From Tilletia caries (lineage: Eukaryota; Basidiomycota; Exobasidiomycetes; Tilletiales; Tilletiaceae), in assembly GCA_032718865.1 (NCBI GenBank), contig JALUTQ010000004.1:2170001-2234000 (forward strand): a stretch of 64,000 bases of DNA. Reading direction: 5' to 3'. Shown here in pieces: positions 52,261 to 62,253 of this stretch. The notes beneath the pieces were generated by a model that saw nothing but the letters and a program-made list of their open reading frames with translations, was not told where the DNA came from and made no database searches. A program made the translations under genes and the position numbers. The number at the start of each line of letters is the position of its first letter. The stretch's first letter is position 1.

Positions 52261-55200
52261 TGCCTCCACCTTTGCGGGAGATCAGACTGGCGCCTTGACA
52301 AACCTGCGACGGCGGGCTCGGAAGGACCAGAAGGGCTGTCGGAGAGCGCCCGCACCCCGTCGTTCAGCAGCTGCTTGACGTGATCCACCTGGTCGGCATA
52401 GTCGGCCTTGAAGGTGTTGAGCCGATAGCGGGGATGCAAGTTGCTTGCGAGAAGCAATGTCTTGTTCTGGCTGGCGGCCCCCTAATAGCACTAAATATTG
52501 CATCGCATCTGCTGGAGGCCCATCTTAAGCTTGGCAGCGACCTCGCCCGACTTGCTGCTGGCCATTCCGATTTCCACAGTCAGGATGTGTACCAGGTCTC
52601 CAAACCCGTTAAGCACCAAGCACCCATTGCTGGCGCTCTTCTCGAAGAGCAACGTCTGGCGATGCACGTACAAGGATACCAGCCTGATGTGCTGATAAAT
52701 CTCAAAGTCACGATCCGTGAGACCGATAGCCGTAACATTCGGCCGTTTGGAGTTCTTGCTGTATATCAGGAGCCCTTCTTTGATCTCGAGGGCAGTCTGG
52801 ACCTACTTGAACCGACTGTTCCACCGAGTTTGGTTCAACTTCTGCGTAACAATAAGGGCCAGCTTGGGGTTCGGGCCGTCACGGTAAGCCATCTCCATCC
52901 ACCTCTGGAACTCCCTCAGAGCTTCGGAGGAGTTGTAAATCTGGACGACGAGGCGAGCGATCTTGTTTAGAGGGTTGGCAAGGTCCTCGTCATCATCATC
53001 TTTGACTAGCCCTCCTCCATCGCCCTGGTCTTTGCCTTGATCTCCGGCTCCGTCATTGTCATCGGTCTCGTCCTCTTCCGCCACCGTCGGCAACTTGCAG
53101 CGCATGTCCTCAAACAACTTGAGGGCCTGCTCTGCTTCCGGGTCGTCCGCAACCCCTTCTCCCGCGAGAACTCCTCCCTTCTCGGGACCCCCATCTTCTC
53201 CTTCGCCCACTCCAATTGCGTGGCCAGTCGGGGCAAGCTGGATACCGTCCCCGTGCCCGACGACATCGACCTCGTCTTCCAAAACCCCGTCGACGTCCGA
53301 CCGCGATTCGTTATCGGAGTCATCGGCGGCGGCAGCAGAGGCAGCGGGGGCCTTAACCTCGTCCGGGTTGTCCGCGGATGCACACAAAATGGTATCGTTC
53401 TCGTCAGCTTTGAGACCCATTCCCTGGTAGAAGTCGACCATGCCTCGGTTGAACACATGGTTAAAGCAAAAGATGCTGTGATCGCCGCGGCGATATTCGA
53501 CCACTGCTTGAAGATCGCTGTTTGCTTGAGAGACTTCGTACTCGAGCGCGTCACACGTGCGGGTGTTTGCCGAGCCGGCATCGCCGACCAGGATGCCCGA
53601 CCACAGATCGAGCAGACCGTGCTGCGAAAGCACCCGGATGAGGTGTCCAGCGAGAGCAGCTCCAGTATGCGGGCCCCGAAGGACGGTGAGGCTGAGCAGG
53701 AATTGCTTGTAGGACCAGTCTGAATCAACGTAATTAATCACGAAGGGGAGGAAGGTGTATCGCCGGGAGGGTGATGTCCAGCCGTCGTGCGAGACCCTAA
53801 ACGTAAGTCCGTTGCGCTCGACGTGACCAACGGCTTCTTGGAGAATCTCCTTATGGGCGGCATCGAGATCGCAACGAGCCGTCCGAGCCGAGGTGAGCGC
53901 CGGGGAGAGGGAAGGGTTGATCGCCCGGATGATGTCCCTGAAGTGAGGGTTCTGGGGCTTGGTGAACGGCTGGTTCGATACGATCACCCACTTGAGTACC
54001 AGTCGGCGTACCTCGGTGATCTTGGCCTTCGTCGCCTGAGCTTTATGTGAGCTCATTCAACCGTCGAGTCCTTGCTGACCCCGTCCCGGCCGAACCGATG
54101 GAGTCGAGAAAGATGACATGGCGGGTGAGGCTAACTTGTCCTTTCCGGTGTCTTGCTGCATTCGATGGAAGGCGCCGGCGAACGTCTTATCGATGGGATC
54201 AAAAAGCCGGCTGCAAAACGAGCCGTCGACCTTCTGATTCTGATGGAACTCTAAGTTGGAGTGGTTCTCTGGATGGGCAGTGTAATGGCCGCCGCAGAGA
54301 CGGCACTGCCACGTCTCATCGGTGCCGACGTACTTTTCGCCGCTCCGCCGAGTCTTGGGCTTCTTGGTGGAGCGGATGAGCTTGAAGTACCGTGTGGAGG
54401 TACGATTTCCATCTCTGGGAGATCGTCCTCCTCGTCGTCTCCATCCGAGCCTTTGTCCTAGTCTTGGTCGACTTCGCCGGATTTGGATAATGCAGTCTGT
54501 TTTGGCCGTGCGTGTTCAAGTCGACGGGACGGGCAGTTGCGCCTCTTCGTCAGAGCTCATTCCGCCGGGAGAACCTGGGTCTGAGACAGCCTTTACTGCC
54601 CTAGACTTGGCCATGATGCGTTTCTCGGACGCCGTAAGGGCGCGGCGCTTTTCGGAAAGCAAAGGGTTGGAAGTCTTACTCGTCGGAGGACTGAGATTTC
54701 TCGAGGGGAACCGCCTTGCCCTTCCCCTTCGAGCGCCCAGGAGGAATGGGGCGCTCGTTTTAATTCCCGTCTGAGCCGGTGGTGGCGGGGCGCCCTTCGG
54801 AGCGGCCACGTAGCGGGGCTACTTTGCTTGTCGCGTAGCCGTGGTGCTGCCAGAGCCTGCCGTTTCCTGCCGGACAGATCGCCCCTCTCCGTCGGTGACA
54901 TAGTCGGAGAGGTCGCCCGGCGCCCGACGCCGACGCTTGCCGAGTCCCGACTCGGAGGCCCCCGACTTGTACCCCTTGAGGAGCTGCCGCTGGTCGTCTA
55001 CGATGGGATCTGTCTGAAATGCGGCCCAGAGCTTGTTCCCTTCTTGCATGGCGGAAGCAGGCTGAGGGACGATCAGGGGGACAATCAGACGTGAATCGAC
55101 AGTGCAATGACCATGGCAAGAGCAGGAAAGAACTCACCACAATGGCCCAGCAATCGGACGTGGGCGTCAAGCCGTCGGTCGACTTGGCCTCGCCAAGTGC

Positions 55201-55430
55201 GCTCACGAATGTGCCGAAGTTCTTCCGGCGCAGGAGACCGAGGGATAGCGCGTCGAGTTGTTCGCCGGCCTGGAGTAATGAGAGATCGCCGAATAGGTAC
55301 GAGCAAGCGATGTCGAAGCAGCGCCGGTTTTGCTCTGCTGGCGCGATAGCGGCGGAGGCGGCGGCATTGTCCTGCTCTGCTTCCGGCTAGTCTGGTTCGG
55401 CGGTAGCCTCGCGTCGCGAATGCGCCCAAC
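52261..55430 (-). pseudogene. hAT transposase, multi-exon, decayed and 3'-truncated
   Basis: Minus strand. N-terminal exon ...RRCFDIACSYLFGDLSLLQA...TPTSDCWAIV; a 76-nt intron (55062-55137); MQEGNKLWAAFQTDPIVDDQ...; a Pro/Lys-rich part ending SSDE at a GTAAGA donor (near 54680); then a BED-like finger KYVGTDETWQCRLCGGHYTA...NHSNLEFH near 54240-54330. The core frame starts at 54056: catalytic Asp in RVSHDGWTS (residue 91) and GILVGDAGSANT (159), then FCFNH, an acidic insertion, and NQTRWNSRFK. TAG at 52803 follows. The same frame resumes VQTALEIKEGLLIY, has two more stops near 52490, then LLASNLHPRYRLNTFKADYA. The C-terminal dimerisation part is replaced by the MITE. It cannot make active transposase. 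Confidence 0.85.
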
Positions 55431-55699
55431 GACCTGGGTGTCGAGTGACGAGCTGGAGCAGGGCCCGCTCCTTGCTCGTCATGTCGTTGATGCCAGTCTT
55501 GGGCTAGTCGAGAGAGTAAAGAGAGGATGCGGTGAGAGGGGATATGGAGCTGCAGAAGAGTGGCAAGGTGTGGCAGCTTGTGGACTCTGGGAGACCGAGG
55601 ATCCGCGTAAAAAGTTTCAGGTAAGAAGCCACAGACTGCGACGTGACTCGGTGGTCACTTGGAGTCACTGTAGCCGCTAGTTCACGTGATCGTACTTTG

Positions 55700-55915
55700 G
55701 ACTGGAATAGTTACTAGGAGTTACTACGAGTCACTACGGCGACTATTTCACCAAAAAGCCAGCCAAGATTTTGCATATCTGAAATAGTAACCATTAGTTT
55801 TTATAGTGGCTAGGTCTCACTTGACTATACTATGTCGCGCCGAGGCAACCACTCCGCAACCACTCACTATAAGTTGAACAAAAAAACGGTAACTCTAGAA
55901 GCTTGCCGAGTCTTG
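55700..55915 (+). repeat. ACTATAGTGGC-type repeat, subfamily 1 copy c
   Basis: Homologous to 29880-30086 and 34773-34963 (CGACTATTTCACCAAAAAGC, CTGAAATAGTAACCATTAG, CACTTGACTATACTATG), ending GCTTGCCGAGTCTTG. Confidence 0.65.
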
Positions 55916-56035
55916 GGTGCGCTCTCCAGAGTGGAGCGGGGCAGACCCTGCGCACAGCCGGCATACCGGGTGATGAAGGGCTCAAGACCTGTTTAGGGGA
56001 GCTTCCTCTTTTTCTTGTTTTTCTTTGTTATCGAT

Positions 56036-56066
56036 GGTGGTGGTGGTGGTGGTGGTGGTGGTGGTG
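56036..56066 (+). repeat. GGT trinucleotide microsatellite
   Basis: About ten consecutive GGT units ending GGTGATG; no coding frame around it. Confidence 0.9.
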
Positions 56067-56089
56067 ATGTATCCTAGCGAGCCTGTGTA

Positions 56090-56330
56090 GGGAGCCAGTA
56101 AGAAGAGTAATGTGTGCAAGTAGCAGAGATTGAAGAGTAAGTAAATGACAATGGAGAGAGAACCAAGTACAAGGGATGAGCTCCATTCTCGAGAAGGATG
56201 ACTATGAGAGCGAGGGAAAGCTGTGACGTGGGAAAAATGGAGGGAAGTGGAGGAACTGAGGAAGTGGTGTTGCTATGCGGTATGCGTGAGGCCGTGAGAG
56301 GAAAAGGGAAAGGAAGATAAGAAAACGAGA
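56090..56330 (+). repeat. dispersed purine-rich repeat, copy 3
   Basis: Related to 31200-31480 and 40060-40310; shares AGTACAAGGGATGAG, GTGGTGTTGCTATGCGG and AAGGAAGATAAG in order. Confidence 0.45.
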
Positions 56331-56371
56331 TAAGACCTCTGGATCGAGTGACTGTGCCGAATCACCTATAC

Positions 56372-56690
56372 CCCCTGCACGACGACGAGGATATAGGGGC
56401 AGTAATTATGTCACTGCATCCCGGAGTCGTTAAATACGATCCTGTATTCGCTCGCCAAAGGTCTCGACTCCTTTATCTTTTCATGCTTCTACAGTGTGGA
56501 GCCGGAATTTTGGCATCAGCTGTTTCAATGCCGTCAAGATTCGAAAGTCTCTCATGGCTCAAAAGTCAAGAAGAGATTCAAGGCGAGATTTCCCGCGTCA
56601 TGAAGGAGCTGCGGAGTCTTTCTGACCCCATGTCCCCATCTGGGCACTTCGCAATCGGAATTCGGAATCACCGTCAAAGCCACCTCTGAC
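56372..56690 (+). pseudogene. HPGVVK-containing fragment (SDR-like), copy B
   Basis: Reads DIGAVIMSLHPGVVKYDPVF and then a different protein from copy A although the DNA stays alignable (GGTATCAGCTG/GGCATCAGCTG, CTCAAGGCGAGAT/TTCAAGGCGAGAT, CCCCATCTGGGCACTTC). It lies right after dispersed repeat copy 3. Function not assignable beyond the HPG motif. Confidence 0.4.
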
Positions 56691-57154
56691 CGTCTTTTTG
56701 CCGATTACCCAAGTAAGTTGCCTCCAGTAAGCGGCTGATCTGGCCTTTCTGAGCCTGCTGAATCGACTGACCACCATAAACCCATGCATAGACATAGCCC
56801 AGTCGGATTACGGGCAGTCAACTACCGTACGCCACCACTTCACGGCCCAGTTCTTACGGTCTGTGCTCAGCATTCTTCATTGCGCATGAAGTTTCAAAAG
56901 TTATATGGATTACCTGTAAATTGAGTAGACCGCTCGGACATCCTACCCGTTTTGGAAAGGGAGGAGCGCAGTGCTGGGTGCGCTTTCTGACTAAGTTGAG
57001 GTGTGAGGCGTCAGGCGCCGCGCTGCTCAGGAACGATTTTAGGAACGACCTATAGAAAGCTGGTCCTGGAGCGGTGTCAATTGTCTGGGATACGGTGGTG
57101 TTTGCCTCCATGAGTCTTCTAAGTTAGCAACCATCCTCTGGAGGGTAGCCCGTC

Positions 57155-57540
57155 ATGGCTGCAGCTGGCTCAGAAGAATCGTCACCCCTCACACGTCAAC
57201 GCATGCAGCAGCAGCAAGTTCCCCCTGCGAGAGGCACTGTCCCCGCCTCCCGAACCGTGATCCCAGAAGACGAACGAGCCGAAGCCCTCCGCGCAGATTC
57301 TTGGCAGGTGGCGAACCGGCCCCCACAGCTCCCTCAACAGCAGCAAATGCCTCAGCCCCAGCAAATCCTTTACCAGCAGCAACAGCCCATGGAGGTAGCC
57401 GAGGTGAAGTTTGCAGAAGCGACCTGCGATCTCTTTCGCTCCGCCTGCGAGGCTTGCTACATTCTTTGCTGGACTGCAATGATCGACGCAGCCATCCGCG
57501 ACCCTCTTAACCCCGTAGATCCCCACCGGAAGCCGCGATG
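57155..57540 (+). CDS. Gln-rich hypothetical protein
   Basis: The ATG at 57155 opens MAAAGSEESSPLTRQRMQQQ; three poly-Gln tracts follow, then FAEATCDLFRSACEACYILC, a Cys-rich helical segment. After about residue 128 the frame becomes low-complexity and homology between frames (57538-57786) suggests a frameshift near 57540. Not recognised. Possibly a transcription-factor-like fragment because of the poly-Q. Confidence 0.4.
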
Positions 57541-58012
57541 GTACCTCCCTTCAGCCCGGTCTACGAGCCTCCACGCAGCCCTGCAGCTCCAGCACCCTCT
57601 GCCACTCGCCGTGCATCGCACTCGCCACCCGCTCAAGTCTGGCGGACGTCCACTCGCCGGTGGTCGAACGTTCTAACCTTGACCCTCCCCCCCCCCCTCC
57701 TTAAGAGTGCTCTCTCAGCAATCTCAAAACCCAAGACCTCCTCCTCGTGTTTTGGATATGTTAAACAGCTACAAGGAGAGGAGTGAGGGACTGGCGGTGC
57801 AACCCATTTTGACCGGAAAGTACCTTCTGGAGGCGTCAGAAAGGACAAGAGAAAGTGACAGGAAGACAATTTTGATTTTAGCTGCGAAGAGGAAGCGAGG
57901 AATAGATGGGGATGTTACACAAGCGAGAGGATATTTCGAGCGGGAATGCGGGATTGCGAGAGTACAAGGGGGATGTTACACAGGGCTTGCAAGGCGGATG
58001 CGAGGGCGAGGA

Positions 58013-58015
<3 letters not shown>

Positions 58016-58085
<70 letters not shown>
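58016..58085 (+). repeat. GA dinucleotide microsatellite (about 34 units)
   Basis: Uninterrupted (GA)n of about 70 bp. Poly-SerLeu and poly-ArgGlu frames over it are artefacts. Confidence 0.95.
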
Positions 58086-58091
<6 letters not shown>

Positions 58092-58186
58092 TTGTGAGCG
58101 GTGAATGGTGAGTGGTCCAAGGATTGCGAGAGAAGGTACACGAGCCGGAAGAGATATGCCGCTAGGGATTGGGGAGGATTCAAACT

Positions 58187-58440
58187 TCAGCCGAAGGAGG
58201 TAGTGACAGCGAAGCGCGGACCGAGGTGCGAATGGTGTCGAGGTCGGCCTTCGTGGTCGCGTGTGGCCTCCTTCACCGCGTCGGGGTTGGCCTGGGAGAA
58301 GACCTCTAGCAGGGCGAGCTGTTGCTTCGTGTGAAGGTGGGCCGCCTGCTCGCCGCGCAGGATGGTCCGCTCGCTGCGCAGGGCTTGAACCTGCTCGACT
58401 TCGCGGGACAAGGGCGTTGCATCTAACTCCACTGGAAGGG
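58187..58440 (-). CDS. coiled-coil exon of an unrecognised gene
   Basis: After an acceptor-like CCTTCCAG the minus strand reads ELDATPLSREVEQVQALRSE, then LHTKQQLALLEVFSQANPDA, and stops after TSFG at 58187. Heptad-like leucines suggest a coiled coil. The 5' exon is uncertain (sequence upstream, MACNLKPWIMSTN..., is not convincing). Confidence 0.4.
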
Positions 58441-58615
58441 GAGCCGTCAGTGATGTACTTGAGCACAGCAACAGCAACACGGATGCAGATGAACAAATTG
58501 ATGCGCTCGAGATTCGTGTGTTCAATCCACACGCAATTACATTTCTGTAACAACTGAGCCAGGAATGCCTACGCGTGTTGGTGGACATGATCCAAGGTTT
58601 CAAATTACATGCCAT

Positions 58616-59637
58616 GCGTGTTCAGCAGCGCGTTCCGCTGACCGTCGTTGCTGGGCGCCTGCTCGAATATTCTTGCGTGGATCGCAGTAGTCTGATCGAC
58701 GGAGGAGGTTCAGGCAAGCGTTGTGCTCACGACCCACGGCTTCTTGAGGCTTGACTGCGAAGGATGAGAACGCTGCTGTGCTGAAAGGACTATGCTACCG
58801 AAGGGTAAGACTGGACAGCTGGAGACAACGGGGTATACAGTGGTCGCCGCCTTGATTAAAAAAAGTAGCCAGTGCTCGTAGTTCGTACTGGTGCGATCGC
58901 GATAGAGGTAAGGTACCGGCGTACCGCCTATGAAACTATCGCCGTACTCTTTAATTCACCCATTGGTAGAAAGTCAACGATCACATTGAGTATTGAATGC
59001 AACACAATTCATGTCATTGGTCAGAATGGGTTGGCCGTGGCAATCGATATGGCGTGCTCAGATGTGAATATGCGATCTCCCCAAAGGGGCGACTCAGATG
59101 GTAGACAAAGGGGGAATCATCAATCATGAAAGGGGCTCCGTTTGAAGCCTGCTTTCCTCTGTCCCTCTCTTTTTGCGAAGAAAGAATCATTACCTTTGGC
59201 TTCACATGGCTTCCCGATTTTGCAGAGCAAGGGTCTCTCATGGAGCGTACATCTGACATCTATGCCCATGAGCGTGAGGAGTGAGGACGTCGACAAGAAT
59301 CTGCTCGAGTACGCTGTCCATAAGTGTCGACAAGCCACCCCCTCAGAGTCTGGCGTAGAAATAGTCTCGTGGACCTACTGTTTTGCATCCCTTGAACATA
59401 TATACATCTACAGCCTGATAACCAAGGCTGTCAATCATGGTCAGGTAACGGCCATAAATATGACTCATAAATGTGTCTTTTTTGCCGAGCACTGAACGCC
59501 GTAACGGTGAAAGGGTAAAATTATCTGTTCTGTTCTGACTTCTGAGAGGAACTTGAATTTCACCCCTAGTGTGCCAATTTGATTTTTTTTTTTTTTAAAA
59601 AAAGGGTAAAATTAATGGGGTAAAAAGGGGTAGGCGC
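58616..59637. other. intergenic, no gene recognised
   Basis: Only short frames. The + strand frame 59142-59495 shows no domain. Contains T/A runs at 59580-59610. Confidence 0.45.
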
Positions 59638-59832
59638 TCAGTGTGTGAATTGGGGTCGTCGCTCGGGACTATAACGCTTGTTGGAGTTCAAATTCGGCAG
59701 GGGGGGGCGGGGTCGGACTCCCCGTGGAGGACCATTCAGGGCTGATTGACTGAGCATGTTCAGCATTGTGACCATCTCCATGTCGCATGCCGAAATCTCG
59801 GCCTCGGACGCGGTGGGAGACGGTGACCTCAT
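59638..59832 (-). CDS. small hypothetical protein, 64 aa
   Basis: The start at 59832 is chosen because ATG follows AAGAA and lies 187 bp downstream of a TATA box (60019-60025). It reads MRSPSPTASEAEISACDMEM, then VTMLNMLSQSALNGPPRGVR, and ends RRPQFTH. The frame stays open further 5' but that part overlaps the promoter. Unknown family. Resembles the short first ORFs found beside fungal DNA transposons, without proof. Confidence 0.4.
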   Translation of the reverse strand: MRSPSPTASEAEISACDMEMVTMLNMLSQSALNGPPRGVRPRPPLPNLNSNKRYSPERRPQFTH

Positions 59833-60018
59833 TTCTTGATAACCGCGCCGGAAAGATGGGCTAGAAGATCGAAATGGCTCAACAAGCAGGGTACACTGTG
59901 CGTACAGCCAGAGCGCAGCGAACCAGTGTGCTGGCTCCGCTGAGTTGGGTCCGGCTTCGAGTTCGGTCCGAGGATGATGGTGGTTGGGAAGGTGGATGGT
60001 GACGAGCCCTGACCATCT

Positions 60019-60025
60019 ATTTATA
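60019..60025 (-). promoter_or_regulatory. TATA box (TATAAAT) for the 59832 gene
   Basis: Minus strand GAGTATAAATAGATGG, a near-consensus TATA element, with no competing gene between it and 59832. Confidence 0.5.
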
Positions 60026-60251
60026 CTCAATGAGAAGTCACGTGTCGTCTTGCCTCGCAGCAACGAGAACGCTGCGGCGGCGGCGGTCTGAAGTGAGAGG
60101 CATAGATACTGTGATTGCCAGGAGGCAGTTCGTTTGCAAGGACAGGGACGAGAACCAGATAATATAGAGCGCGACCCGAGACAAGAGGGTTACGGACAAG
60201 TAGAAGGAAAATAGGAGACCGGGACACGAGAGGGTATGAGAAGGGAAACAG

Positions 60252-61781
60252 CTAATAATCGTCGTCGTCGTCATCGTCTTCGTCATCAGAGTACGCCGAG
60301 GTGGTAAGGGGCTTAAGGGTGGCCGCGGGTATGGTGGGGAGGGCGAAGTTGGGGTCTGTCTGGTGGAATTGTATATTTCGCTGGCGAAGATACTCAAGGA
60401 TCGGCACAGGAGGGAGGCCATTGATGAGGGGCAGACCGTCTTCGCAAACCTGCATAAGCGCCGCCATGTCGGCGTCATCCTCTGGGATAGAGAATTGGAG
60501 CCGATAGGATTCTCCGAAAAGTGTAGCGTCTGAGGGGTCGGGCCGCATGTTGACGGTACAGGCGTCGTCTCGAGGATTGTGAGCTGGATCGACCTCAGGG
60601 ATCTTCTTCAAAGTGAAGATGTCATTGAGGGTCTTCGAGGCCAGCTTCGCTGTGAGGTTGGGGTCCTTTTTCTTGAATCGATGATACCCCTTCGTGAGGA
60701 GCCATGGGGCGGGGAGCAGGTGCGGTTGGCGAAGACCGCCGTAGCCCGTCATGAAGCTGAAAGTAAGAGGCGGCAATCGGTTCCCATCTGAATCTTCGCG
60801 AAGGTAGCAAGGCTGAGGCTGGGGAACGGGAGGTCCGACGGCGTTAGGAGGGAGGAGAGCTACGCTGGTACTCGTGGCGGGGGGCTGAGAGTTGACGTAG
60901 ACCGTGTTTCCGATAAGCTGGCCAGGACTGGGGTTATCGTGGGCGAGGGACAGGGCAGCCATGAAGTGATTAAGAACCTTCGGAAGCACGTACTGCGCAG
61001 CGAAGATCCCGGCCTCGGCAAATCGCTTGTCTTCCGTCGACAGGTGGTCCATCTTGGGTCGCCCTCCGCGAAGGAGGAGGGAAAGCGCGGACAGTGTTTT
61101 GCTGTTTTTTCGGAGCAGCCGAGAGAGAGTCGCCGTTTTCCCACTGAGCATGAGGAAGACTGTGCAGACGGGGCTGCCGAGCACCGCGGCAAGCCCGTTT
61201 ATCCGGGCGCCGATGGTGTTGAGATGGAGAATTGTGAGCGGCGATTCCGGCGTCGTCGAGTCCCTCGTATCGCCTAGGATTGACATGGCTCCTTGGTGAA
61301 CGTTGGAGAGGAGGGGGTTGAGCGCTTGGTCGAAATCCCGACCATAAACAAAGGTGAGGCAACGGTGGATGGTGCTGAATGCCGCGGTGTCGATCATGAG
61401 TTGCAGTGTGCGTGGCACGAGAAGGAAGTGGGAACGATCTAGGTTGTGGAAACGAGTCGCCCATTCCGAAACCATGGAGTTCAACGCCAGCGGTTCGTAG
61501 ATTGATCGATGTTGCTCCCCTGACAGTTCGAGCGGCGTAGTGACGAGGACCGCCTTGTCGCTGAGCGTAGCCACGCTGCTGGGTGCATTGCCGACGATGT
61601 CGAATAAAATCTCAATGGCTTCTCGGAAGCCGAGGTAAAGACCCGAACGCAGCTTTCGCGGTGTCTTGGGCGGTTGAATCTTGAGGGGGCGGTCGGTTCG
61701 AAATCCTCCTCTTCGTCCTCCTCCTCTACGGCAGAGGGAATTTCCCGGACGAGGGGTCGCCGCCCGGGTCCAGTGGTGCAT
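60252..61781 (-). CDS. large hypothetical protein with acidic C-terminus
   Basis: A long open frame, well supported from RKLRSGLYLGFREAIEILFD (about residue 42) to the end. It includes LVPRTLQLMIDTAAFSTIHR, SPVCTVFLMLSGKTATLSRL, PTLTFSFMTGYGGLRQPHLL-like sequence, LTKGYHRFKKKDPNLTAKLA and a tail SDDEDDDDDDDY. The first ~35 residues are Arg/Gly-rich, whereas another frame there encodes VEEEDEEEDFEPTAPSRF, so the true N-terminus is probably in that frame and a frameshift or intron lies near 61660-61690. No family recognised. The repeat at 61789 abuts the 5' end and may have removed the promoter. Confidence 0.55.
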   Translation of the reverse strand: MHHWTRAATPRPGNSLCRRGGGRRGGFRTDRPLKIQPPKTPRKLRSGLYLGFREAIEILFDIVGNAPSSVATLSDKAVLVTTPLELSGEQHRSIYEPLALNSMVSEWATRFHNLDRSHFLLVPRTLQLMIDTAAFSTIHRCLTFVYGRDFDQALNPLLSNVHQGAMSILGDTRDSTTPESPLTILHLNTIGARINGLAAVLGSPVCTVFLMLSGKTATLSRLLRKNSKTLSALSLLLRGGRPKMDHLSTEDKRFAEAGIFAAQYVLPKVLNHFMAALSLAHDNPSPGQLIGNTVYVNSQPPATSTSVALLPPNAVGPPVPQPQPCYLREDSDGNRLPPLTFSFMTGYGGLRQPHLLPAPWLLTKGYHRFKKKDPNLTAKLASKTLNDIFTLKKIPEVDPAHNPRDDACTVNMRPDPSDATLFGESYRLQFSIPEDDADMAALMQVCEDGLPLINGLPPVPILEYLRQRNIQFHQTDPNFALPTIPAATLKPLTTSAYSDDEDDDDDDDY

Positions 61782-61788
61782 ATTATAC

Positions 61789-62253
61789 TATAGTATGTCA
61801 CTTTTGAAGCAGAAAGTGCTATAGTATATAGTATGGTATGTTTTTTTGAAAATGAGCCACATACTATCCATAGTATGCAAAAAGGATATACTATCTCCTG
61901 ATAGTATACTATAGTATGCGGCGTAAATTGTATGCCACTTGAAGTCTACTGTATTCATACTATAGTATACAACGACAATTCCTGGCCGAATTATGCCTTA
62001 ATATGACACTAAAAGTGTATTATAGGATAGAGCTAGTATGTTTTTATGACATACATAATGCACTAGAAGTATACTATAGCCCTTAAATAGTATACTTTAA
62101 TATACAACAAGCTCTTTGCAATCATCCTAGATACATCATATTGTGGATGTTTCTAATTTACTATTTTCATACTACTCTGAAAGTGTATCATAGTATAAAA
62201 AGAGGATTATCCAGTATACTTTTTGAGTACTATAGTACACTTGTATGCTACAG
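61789..62253. mobile_element. TATACTATAG-type element, right copy (inverted)
   Basis: Reverse-complement homology to 50437-50596 plus 51319-51502, without the MITE at the corresponding position (GGCCAGGAATTG versus GGCCGGAATAGCA). It extends ~110 bp beyond the left copy (to 62253) with further TATACT/AGTATA words and then meets the MITE. Confidence 0.75.

Noticed and set aside
52803..52815. Tiny intron to explain the TAG in the hAT core (GTAGGTCCAG)
   Set aside because: Ten bases is far below any spliceable size; the same frame resumes directly after the stop, so a nonsense change is simpler.
57878..58183. Ser/Leu-rich ORF over the GA tract
   Set aside because: It is a microsatellite translation.
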